A DNA stretch of 64,000 bases, taken from assembly GCA_022059125.1 (NCBI GenBank), contig JAEUWY010000001.1, positions 5,208,001 to 5,272,000 of the forward strand, in the 5' to 3' direction. The DNA is from Corynespora cassiicola (taxonomy: Eukaryota; Ascomycota; Dothideomycetes; Pleosporales; Corynesporascaceae). The first letter of the stretch is position 1, and each line of letters starts with the position of its first letter. The notes beneath the pieces were generated by a model. It did not search any database and was not told where the DNA came from. It saw only the letters and a program-made list of their open reading frames with translations. The position numbers and the translations under genes are program-made. Of this stretch, positions 35,041 to 45,352 are shown piece after piece.

Positions 35041-38000
35041 GAAAAAGTCGAGACGAACAGTCCCGTCTCATCACGGAGGCAATGCAAAAAGTGGAAATGG
35101 CATGAAGGGGAGTGAGTATTCTTGTTCCTACAGCTGAAGTGGTGGCGGGCACTTTGCATCCCCTCCCAACAAACTACCTAGGTAGGTACCCACACCAGGC
35201 ACCAGCAATCACATGATAGTCTACGTCCCCCTCCACACCTCCTAAGCGCTGCGAATGCAGGACCTTGATGTGCGCCAGGCATTGCGCAACGATACTGCCT
35301 GGCTGCGTAGCCGCTACGACCAAGTGATCTACACTGCGAACACATCTGACCAAAGCGAATCCGAGTACCGGGCGTAGGGGTACTCGATCGCAAGGCCAGC
35401 CTCATTGGTGATGGGGGCTAGCATCCGTCCGCTTCCAGCTCACTCAGCCTCGCCGTAGTCGCTGTAGTCGCCGTAGTCGCGAGGAGACCTTTAGTCGTGG
35501 TGCTAGGCAGCGCTCGGTCGAGTTCCATGGGCATGGCCGGCCGAAGATGACACCTGGAGGTTGCGTTAAGGTTGGGTGATCGCTATGTACACGCTCGCCT
35601 AGGCACCACGGGAGGGCTAGGATAAGGCTACAAATGTTACTCCACTATTCCAGGGGCTGAGCTGCACGAAAGCAATCAGCAGGTGGCCACACTTTCCGTT
35701 GCCCTCGTATGCGCGTATTGCAAGCCAGTTTTCCGAGCTATGTATGACTGAATCTGGCTGTAGATTGTTCGATTTGTTTCATTGGAAATCTATTTGGAAT
35801 CACATTACTAACTATTCAATCGAGTGATCCGGTAGCATTACGGAGTTGGAGCTGATTATAGAGTCATTGGCGAGACTAAATTTACTCATCAGCTCATGCG
35901 GATTTTGCATACTGAACGAGCAGTAGTGGGAATGCAGACTGCTATCCGGCGCTCACTATGAATCATTCCTGACTAAAGACATGGTTAGAGCGGCATGCAC
36001 GTCGAAAGGCGAGCTGATGCTGCACCCCAGACGTACTCGATTACCGAAATCTGATATAACAGCCTCGAATGGAGATGTCCTTGCGACGGCCGACGCCACA
36101 GCTGAGGACCGAGCGGAAAATTATCTGCCGTCGTCAGCCCGGCGTAAGCCACACGCAAGATTTGCAAATGTTCCAGTGGGTCCGAGAACGGCAGTTATTC
36201 TACACGATTGTGATTACAGGATGCCCCCCAGTGCAATCCGGTTCTACGGTCGCCGCAAGAGGCTCAGGGTGGTGTCAGCCGGATGTAAGGCATGAGTAAA
36301 GATTGCAGACGCCGAGGCGGAGGTAGCGTTACACCGGGCGGGACTGCGTCCGAGTATTCGGCCGTTGTACGTCAGTTTGACCGAAGTTGATCCGTCGGCT
36401 CGTACTCGGCATGCTGCACCGGCTGCACTCAGGGCTTGTCAGGCTATAATCCTGCATGGCATAAGCAGAGAAGAATGTTGAGGAAAATTTGGAAAATCGG
36501 CCGAACAATCTCCCTGACCTGGAGATAGCCTCGTATCTCCTTTTTCTGGTGTGGGTGTACGAAGCCTTGGGGGTCTTTAGGATTAGAAATTGGTGGTTTG
36601 ATGCCGGAGGCGGGTATCAAGGTGGTGACCAGAGACGGTCAAAGGCCCGCTTTCGTAATCGTGAGTGATTGTGGCTGGCTTGGCAGCCAACTTTTCGATG
36701 GCAACCCCTTTTGGCCTGGCGTCCGGTCCCCGTAAGGGGGAAAGAAACGCCAGTTGACGTCGTTCTAATCAAGCCTTGCAGACTGTTGAGATGGGTTGGG
36801 TTGCAAGAATCGGCCCACTGTTTCCCTGCATACGGAACGGCACAGAGAACACGCGAGCGTATCACGGCGGCCCTGCATGTCGAGTTCCCAGTTCCCAGAT
36901 GTCAATTGCAGCATGGTGACCGAGCAGATGAGAATAGAAACGCATTGCGGGGGGTGGCCAGCGGGCGGGATTGGAGGGTGTGGGATGGCATGGCATGGGA
37001 TTGGAGGGCATTGGAAGGGAGTGGAAGGGGATTGGCGGTGGGAATAAAGGCTGAGCAGCCGCAGAGTATTGGACGCGCAACAAGTTCGGATGCAACAGCA
37101 GGACTCAAGAAGTGAGGCCTCAGGCGTCATGATCGGCGTGGGCAGCTGCTGGAAAAGGAACGAGGAGCGGACACAAGTTTGTCAGGCCGATGCAGGGCGA
37201 GCGAAAGTTTGGATGTTTTAGGTTCTCATGCCCGCGGATGGGCCCTGGAACTGGCGCACGCCAGGGCAGCGGATTGGATGACAGCTGGGCTAGTATCGGC
37301 CAGCGTGTAGTGCCCGCTGGGGAGGCCCACGCAACGTGGGGATCTGTCCGCACCTGGGGCGATCATGACTGCATGCAGGAGAAGTTGCCACGGGCAGTAT
37401 TGGATATGCGACAGCGATGTGAATCAAGATAGAGGCGGGGAGAATCAGGGAAGGGATGGACGAGTGGGCGAGGGCGGTAGGGAGTAAACGGGCCGCAGGA
37501 AATAGAAAGCGTGAAGCAGCGTCTGCAGCAGAATCAAACTGGCTGCTTGGAGTGGGCGCTAGGAGAAAAAGGTTCGGGGTGATGTCATCGAGTGTGCGAG
37601 GGGTCCGCTTGGCGCAGCGTTTAGCGACAAGCGCAGGGAAGCGAGCCCGACGGTGAGGGGACGACAGCAAAGCAGCACAAAGCAGCGCAAAGCAGCAGCG
37701 GCCGGCCTCGGGTGGACATGGCTGCGATGCCACGGGCAGCAACAGCAGCCGTGGAGGCGGCAGGGCAGGGTCGCGGTCCGTCGCCCACAAGGTGTGGCTG
37801 GTGCACGGCTGGCCCGTGGCTGAGGCGTGGCTCGGGCGCTGATTGGTGGCTAGTGCCAGCGGTGCAGCGGTGCAGGCAGAAGGCCAGCGTCGCATCCAGA
37901 CGTTTCCACGCCGCCTGCTCGGGGCTTGCTGGGTGGGCGAGATCTCTCGGGGAGGCCGCGGGAGGGGTGGAGCGTGCGCCATAGGGCTGCACAGCCACAG

Positions 38001-39228
38001 ACCCTTTCATGCAGGACATGGCGTATACTTGCCCGACTAGGCAGGTTGACTCCACACACCACGTTTTTCGACGCCGTCAGTGCGAGCAGGCACAGCGCAT
38101 CTGCCCGCGCAAATAATGTCGGATGCGAGCGCCCTGCTCCACGCTACCTGCCGAGAATGCCTCCAGCGCACCTGTAGTCTGTGCAGCCTGTGACAGCCCC
38201 CCCCTCAGCGGACGCTCCGCACCCTGCGGCGCTGCCAGCGAAGGGGGGAGAGCAGAGTTTTCCTGCGCAGCGTCGGCTGGACCTCGCTCTTGGGTGTCCC
38301 AGCGCAGCGCACGCCGTGGGGGTCGGCTGGGAAAGCGGCGACGTGCGCGAGCACACAGCTCGAGCCCGCCTGGCACGCTGGTGGTTTGGATCAATGCGTG
38401 CCGTTGCTACTACCACATTGGCGGCAGCCACGGCGATCCCAAGTTTCACGGTCCATCGTGGCGGGGTAGTAGATTGCTTTCTGCAGGCCCCATCCCCTCC
38501 TCCCCCCCAGCCTCGACGCCGGCAGCCGTCGACCGTCGTCGAGCGCCGTCGAACACCATCCGACATGGCCGACACGTTGCGCGAGGGGAGGCCTCGGCCC
38601 GGGAAGCCCCTTTGTGGTGCGCTGGCCTGTTGCGCGTCACGATAGCTCACGAGCTGAAAGGGCAGTGAGTCTGAAAGGGATCCCCAGGTCACGCGCCACG
38701 GGCAGGTGACTTGGACTGGAGGGAGTCGAGCACCCGGCCAATACCACATCCAATAGACTCGGAGGCTGTGGCTTGGGCGGCGGTTGACTCCTTGGTCGAG
38801 AGTCGCACATGTCCCCGTGTTGCTCATGCTGCTCATGCGGCGGATGGTCCGCTGGCAAGCGCGCGGAGGCGCGAGAGACGGGCAGGCATTGGGGGCCGCA
38901 GCCTCGCCCTGAGAGGGCGGGCGCGGGAGGAGTCCGGCGACCAGTGGAGTGGTTTCCAAACATTGCGCTCCGCAGTCCGTCCGCAGTGAGATGAGAATCT
39001 CCGAGGGACACAGTCGAGGGACAGATGGGTAAGCAGGTTGCCGCGCCATCAGATCTCGGTTCCAGGCGTGCCAGGAGCCGTCGCGCTGACGGATGGCTAC
39101 GATTGCGCGGTATTCTTGGAGCAGTCCCTCGGATGCGAGCCGAGCGTGGAGCAAAAATGTGAGTGGTGTGCCTCCTCGGCAGCCGTACGCCGAACAAAGA
39201 ACGAGCAGGGCCGCGGCGGGGGGTCGAG

Positions 39229-39256
39229 GGTGGACGGTGGACGGTGGACGGTGGAC
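39229..39256. repeat. Heptanucleotide repeat (ggtggac) x4
   Basis: Four exact tandem copies of ggtggac, flanked by further G-runs, about 440 bp before the zinc-finger start codon. Confidence 0.9.
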
Positions 39257-39645
39257 GGGGGTGACGGGGGGCACAGCCCTGGAGGGCCCGGAAATGCCAT
39301 GGGTGCAGGATGGGCGCAGGACCAGCAGGGATGGGGGCAGCCCTGCAGGATGGCTGCTTTTAGGCGCCTTCTAGAAGGGTACGATCGGCGCTACGCCCAT
39401 ACGGCCTCCGCACCCCTGCCCGCCTATGACGCAAGCTACAGATATGAAAGAGAACCATACCCGCACAAAATTCAGCACCCACCAACAAGGCCGAAAACAA
39501 TCGCTCAGCAATTTACAATCATTCCGGCCCGGCAAAGAAATCATTAGCTCCGCCCAGAGCCGGGTGACCCTGCATTCCAACCACTTCCATCGCCTAGATC
39601 ACCTCATCACCCTGCTACCCGAGTCATAGTCTAGTCACTCGCTCC

Positions 39646-39651
39646 TATAAA
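39646..39651 (+). promoter_or_regulatory. Possible TATA box of the zinc-finger gene
   Basis: TATAAA lies 48 bases ahead of the ATG at 39699 and only 6 bases ahead of the ATG at 39657. If it is used, transcription would begin after the first ATG, making 39699 the start. A chance match is also possible. Confidence 0.35.
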
Positions 39652-39698
39652 GCATCTTGCCACCCGCCTTGGTCCCTTATTTTTCCCCCTTCGACACT

Positions 39699-41970
39699 AT
39701 GCTGGCCCTACCACAAAGACGTCAGCACTTCTCACAACATCCCACATCAACTCTCCCGTCCCCACCCTCGTCACAACCTCTCTCCTACGACCACCTCAAC
39801 AACCAGACCCTCTACGGCCAGAAGCTGCTCCACCAGTACCTCGAGTCGCAACAGCAGCAGCCCTACCAGAACAACCTCGCCGTCGCCGGCGACTCAACCC
39901 AGTACATGACGGGCGCATACGACTTCTCCAACCCCACCATCAGGATACAGCAGTCGACCCCGACCGGCTTCTCGCAGGCCTCGATGCTGCCGTCCAACCC
40001 TGCCACCGCCTCCGCCATCGACAGCTGGAACGCATACGGTGCTATGCAGGGCAGCCAAACGCTGCAGACGCCCGTTCAGAACAGGACAGGCAGGAATCAT
40101 CAACGCGCGTCGTCGTCCTCGTCGGTGGCCTCCAACGAATACCAGACCGTGGGCCCAACCACCGCCTACCAGTATGTCGTCGCTCTCCCCGAGAATTTGC
40201 CTTCCGGCTCAGCTGGAATGGTTGAGTCATCCTACAGCGCTGACGAATTATCAAGGCCCTTCTCGAATCATCTTCCTACTCCTACTCACACTCCTACTCA
40301 AGACTCTTTCATGAATCCCAACTCTTTCAACTCCTCCTACAACACGGGCACCCAGCAAGCCATGGACACCACTATGGCTGCCCATCTGTCGATGAAGCAG
40401 GCCCTCATGGACCAGCACGTGCCCGACGAGGACGTTCCTGGCTTTGCCCACTCAGCTCGCCACTCAGTGTCCAGCTACGGCCATGACTCGCCGGCGACGC
40501 CGCACACTGCCCAGGGAGAGGACTACGATGACCGCTTCAAGATCCCCCCCACTGGTGAGACTCCACTCTGCAAGGTCGACTCATGGCTGTTCGATCAATT
40601 CCTTACTTACGATGAAGAATCAGACCTGCGACAGCACACTGTGCCAAAGTTCGAGAGGACCTACACAGATGTTGCTGCCGACAACTTCTACGATCCCAAT
40701 GCTATGGTCACCCCAGCACAGCCCATGCCGCAGAGCAAATCGACGCTCTTGTCGCCATATCGCAGCAACAACGACCTGATCCAGCGGAGTCTCCAGGCGG
40801 CACAGATTGCACGCTCGCAGTCGCCGTCCAGCTCGGCATCACGTGGTGCATCGCCATTTAGGCAGTCGCCGTACAGGCAGCCAAACCACAGTTTCAGCTC
40901 TCCTCGCATGAGGGTTGGGACGGCCGCGCACACACGCGAGCAGAATCTTGAGGCTGATGCAGCCTACGCAATGAAGTCTCAGATGCAGCCTAGCGAGGAG
41001 GCTCAACCAAAGACCATTTCGCCAAAGGACGCCCTATTGGACTACCGGGACGCTGATGACGAGTCTAAGGTGCCATTGTTCCCAGACAGTGGCGCAAGCG
41101 AGTACGACCCCCAATACAACAGTGGCGACCAATATAGAAACGCCACCCAATCCAACTTTGACACAACATCGGGGCACTCTTACCGAAGAGATAGTTGGGC
41201 GACTACTCCACAGTTTTCACCGAACTTCTCGACTTCCTCAGCTGGGTCCTCTCAACCCACTTCGACCTTCTCCTTTGCCCCCCCATCGATACCAGGAATG
41301 CACGGGCTGCCGCTGACTTCGACACCGCATTACCGCTACACGCCCAGCAGCATGCCTTCTGCACCTGACCAGACTCCGGAATTCCCGGCGCATCTCACAT
41401 CAATGGAATCCAGCGCAAGCGAGGCGGGACCAGAGACGGGCAGCCAGTCGAGCGAGCATCTGCTCCAGAAGCCCGCATCATCCAATGCCGACTCAGGCAC
41501 CTACACTTGCACCTATCACGGCTGCACATTGCGATTCGAAACTCCGCAAAAACTGCAAAAGCACAAGCGCGAGGGTCATCGCAATGCGAACGCCGCGGCC
41601 ACCACCATCGGGTCCGGTATGACATCAGCGGCACTCCTGGAGCGCAACTCGCAAGCGGGGCCTCACAAGTGCGAGCGCATCAACCCCACCACTGGGAAGC
41701 CCTGCAACACCATCTTCTCGCGACCATACGACTTGACACGCCACGAGGACACGATCCACAACGCACGCAAGCAAAAGGTGCGCTGCGCGCTGTGCGTCGA
41801 GGAGAAGACGTTCTCCCGCAATGATGCCCTCACTCGTCATATGGTAAGAATCCACCGCCAATCTCCTCAACGTAACAGCGCAGTCATGCTAACCTGTTTC
41901 ACAGCGCGTCGTTCATCCTGAGGTCGATTTCCCCGGTAAGCACAGGCGCCGCGGAGGCAATCATGATTGA
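39699..41970 (+). CDS. C2H2 zinc-finger transcription factor, Rpn4-like
   Basis: Exons 39699-41843 and 41905-41970 give 736 residues (750 from the in-frame ATG at 39657). The N-terminal 600 residues are Gln/Ser/Pro-rich activation-type sequence with phospho-site-like SP/TP pairs. Three zinc fingers close the protein: CTYHGCTLRFETPQKLQKH; CERINPTTGKPCNTIFSRPY followed by DLTRHEDTIH; and CALCVEEKTFSRNDALTRHM completed across the intron by RVVHPEVDFPGKHRRRGG. The paired motif NP-T-xx-PC...FSRPYDL-RH...TIH and KTFSR-DAL-RH resembles the DNA-binding end of yeast Rpn4, activator of proteasome genes. That assignment is from memory of the motif, so no symbol is given. Confidence 0.8.
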
Positions 41971-44026
41971 TTGAGTTCCTCCGTCCACCCACGGAGTGCT
42001 CGCCTTGCGGTTTCCGCCGAGGGCCGCGGCGCCTCGGCACGCCCGATCCAGAGTCCGATGCGAAGGCCCAGCGCATTCCAGAACGCATCTCACCCTCGAT
42101 GCTGCATGCAGCGTCTCATCGCTATTGGCGAAAATTTTCACGCCTTCGGTCGAGAACAGCGGAGTTTGATCGCTCGATTTATTTGACAGAATTTTCATCC
42201 CGCACATCTGGGGGATTGTGGCTTAGCGTCTCACCCACACTGCTCATCCGCCCATGCTATTCCCGCAGTCCTTTCCGCGCATCGCGTGTGGGGCAGGCGA
42301 TGCACCTCGAATTTTCCTCGGACTTGCGACAGCTTGATCCATTTGTATCATCATGTCCGATTTGGCCTTACTCCGTTCATCCGGCCTTTGCTTCTGGGGA
42401 CAGGCGCCCCTTGCGACCGGCTGGGTAATGTTGCCATCAGCGACGTCTAGCGGAGTTCCATGTGTTGTTTCCCTTCGTCGTATTCTTTGAAAGAGGTTGT
42501 ATTGGGCATTTGGTTCTATTTTATTTTTATCCCCCTCGAGCGTTCAAGCACAGGTGGAGTGACGATTTGATGATTTTAAGAGATATTCTTGACTGAATGC
42601 AAAAAAGCGATGAAAGTACTTAGACGGTTCGGTTTGGTTGGCCACAAGTGCCTGTCACTGGGTTGGGATCGGGTTTTCCTATCTATTTCTGCACAACTAC
42701 ACTTTTCGTAATTCTTGAGTCCTGCTTGATCTGGACGTTTCCATGTATAACATTATCCTTTTTTCCATCGAAAAATCTCGCTCTAAATTGGTCGCTTTTC
42801 CTTCACGTCTCTATACTTAATGGTTGCAAAGCGATATCTCCCATGGTGTGGAGGATAGAGTTGAAAGAGCTGGACGCCATTTCCTCCCTTTCTGTTCTCT
42901 GTCTTATGTCTATTCCCCTGTTCTGCATGCTTGTACAACGTTGATTCTTCCAAAGCAACGCCCCTTGTACTCCTGAGCACCCTGCATGCGTATCATCCTC
43001 TATGAGCCCCAGCACACGATTGGGCACAATGTATCATCACCTTTCCTTTAGTACCCTACGATTGATACCCCTTGAAAGTAAGGGAGCTTGGGATGCATGG
43101 ATAGATGGGTAGCTAGCTGAGCAGGCTGGTCGCAGAGACTAGCGTAATCGAACTTTGAAGTCGAGACTTCTTTCTTCGTCAATCTTCTGTGCTGCATCGC
43201 GATCTTGTGCATGTTGAGGTTCCAGACTGAACAGGGCAGTGCAGTGCAGTGCGGCTCTCTCTATCAGCTATTCTTACCTGGCCTGATCTGACTAGGGGAG
43301 CACACGACATGCGTCGTGGACGGACCAGAGTTGCATTCGCACCACCTCGTACAGGTTGGTAAGTGTTCGCACAGCTGGGCTGGGCCTCGTCTCCGCAACG
43401 CTAAACGCCTCAAAAGGGCACTACCGCGACCATCCGAGCTGACGGGAGGCCTTCACAACGGGGCATCTAGACCGCAAAAACAATATTATGCGCCCCTTTC
43501 CAGGATACAAATGAAAAAAATAAGAAAGTACTTGCGGAGCGCAGCACGACGGCAGCTGACATGGTGCGCGCGTCAGAACTCTAAAAAGCCTTGAGATCTG
43601 GAGATCTAGGCCGGGAGGCGCGTGCCGTGGAGAACGGCTGGCAGGCGGGCAGGTTGTGAGCAGCGCATAAGGAAAAAAAGGTTTTGTTGCGGCTTTGCGG
43701 GTGGTGGGGCGTTCAAGCGGAGGCTAGACGTTGAATGGCTGTGCAAAAGACAGCACTCGCACCCACTCAGATGGCAGAGGCAGAGAGGCAGAGGTCGAGA
43801 CAGAGATGGACGCCTGCTGTATGTACGACATGGACGTTAGTGCGTGGGCGAGACCCTCGGCCGACAAACTCTGCCTCCCCCAAGAAATGGAACCACTTCT
43901 TGCAAAGCAAAAAAGGAAAGTCGACGAGACTGGAATGTCCGCTGCTCGGCCCTACATCAGAGAAGGGTCATGATGGGGTGCTTCGTTTCGTAAGACTTGC
44001 GCGAGCATCACGCACACCCCCTCCGT

Positions 44027-44039
44027 CCCCCCCCCCCCC
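44027..44039. repeat. Homopolymer run of 13 C
   Basis: Uninterrupted C tract inside a C-rich stretch. The complement is G-quadruplex-like. Exact length may be a sequencing artefact. Confidence 0.85.
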
Positions 44040-44726
44040 TCTTGTCTCTCCACCCTCCACAACTGCCGGGCCGGCCGGCGCGCCCGCCGATGATTCGGCA
44101 AAGCCTCGGCTGACATGACCGATGGCGTCATGGATTGGGCTTTCGCGCCGGCCTTATCGATAACAACGGCGAGTCGGCCAAACTGCCATGTGCCATGTAC
44201 GGCCTCATCATTCCAATCGAGACGAGATGACGATTCGATTCGAGACGAGACAAGACTGACAGAACGACTCGACGATAAACATGCATGACAACTCCAAGCT
44301 TTTTTTCTTACCGAACTCTGAATGAACGCTCAATCAGAATAGAGAAGAAGAAAAAAAAAGAGTTTTTTTTTTCTTTAACTACCCTCGTCATAATGCCCCC
44401 TTTGATTCGTTTTCCCGCGCTCCATCGACGTCAGCAATGGGGCTCGCGGGGCCAACTCCGATTACGCCCTCGTCATCCGGGGCGCTCAGACTGAATGAAG
44501 GTTTTTTTTCCTTTCCTTTTCCTCCTTCACCAATCCTTCGTGCATCCCAAGCAAGCAAAAGCCAGGCAGGGCAAAACTGGCTTCAAACAGGATCCACGGG
44601 TAAGGATAGGAACAGGCATGTCGGGGCCAGTGGATCGCAGTGGGGAGTGCCCCAAAGAAAAAAAAACTAGTGGACCCTGTGCGCGCGTATTTCCGACGGC
44701 AAGGTGGTGTCCATTAATTCCGCTAT

Positions 44727-44741
44727 GGGGGGGGGGGGGGG
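44727..44741. repeat. Homopolymer run of 15 G
   Basis: Uninterrupted G tract followed by gaggaggg; lies about 690 bp from the C13 run and in the opposite sense. Length may be uncertain in the assembly. Confidence 0.85.
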
Positions 44742-45323
44742 AGGAGGGAAGGGAAAAGACAAGCGAGACGAAGGGTCGAGGGAAACTCTACAGAGGGCGC
44801 TAAATCGTCATAGTCATGCGATAGGTGGCCGTTTTGGCTATACCACACGGCTTGGCAAAGCATGGAGAACGCAGTTTCAGCCCTTTCGTGTCTTTGGCTT
44901 GTTCAACTTGCCCGTTGGTTGGAAGGTGGGTTGGGTTGGGCATTCATCATTTACCACTTCAGCTTCTCAGAGGCCGCCGATCGGCAGAGCACGCCGGCCG
45001 ACTCCACAGGGGTTGGCTGCCCTTTGAATCGACGGGGTCGAGTAGGTTGGATACGACCAGAGCTGTGCATTGTATCTGCGCGACGGTGCTTTTTTGGGTT
45101 CGCTCTTCCTCACATTGTCGTCATTCGCTTTGGGGAAGGGGGGAAAAGAGACGAGGAACGTTGGTTGCGTGCATTGCATGGCTATGCATGGCATGCACCA
45201 GCCGGCTGGACGGTCGTGCCAACGGTCGACTAGACTAGGCTAGTCGGTAGGGTAGTCGACATTTTACTTGTGTGATTCGACCCACGGGTTGATTGAAACC
45301 CACCTCCACATCTTCCTCCACCA

Positions 45324-45352
45324 CCATCATCATCATCAGCATCATCATCATC
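45324..45352. repeat. CAT trinucleotide microsatellite
   Basis: Nine or so cat units interrupted once by cag, in non-coding sequence; similar shorter runs follow at 45373-45386. Confidence 0.85.

Larger units (their letters stand above)
35041..39698. other. 4.7-kb gene-free region upstream of the zinc-finger gene
   Basis: No supported gene. From about 36.6 to 39.6 kb the sequence is GC-rich and consequently full of long stop-poor frames on both strands (up to 376 codons on the minus strand at 38144-39274), none with a recognisable protein. It contains G-rich degenerate repeats (about 36950-37050, gggattgga-like), a caaagcagc-type repeat near 37668-37700, and the ACCTAGGT palindrome at 35176-35183. 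I read most of it as an extended control region and 5' leader of the zinc-finger gene. Confidence 0.5.

Noticed and set aside
35981..36295. 104-codon plus-strand frame
   Set aside because: No family similarity and no gene-like context; length is within chance for this composition.
38144..39274. 376-codon minus-strand open frame
   Set aside because: It lies in GC-rich sequence where stops are rare on all frames; the product is Ser/Arg/Pro/Ala-rich without domain, and overlapping frames of similar length exist on the other strand.
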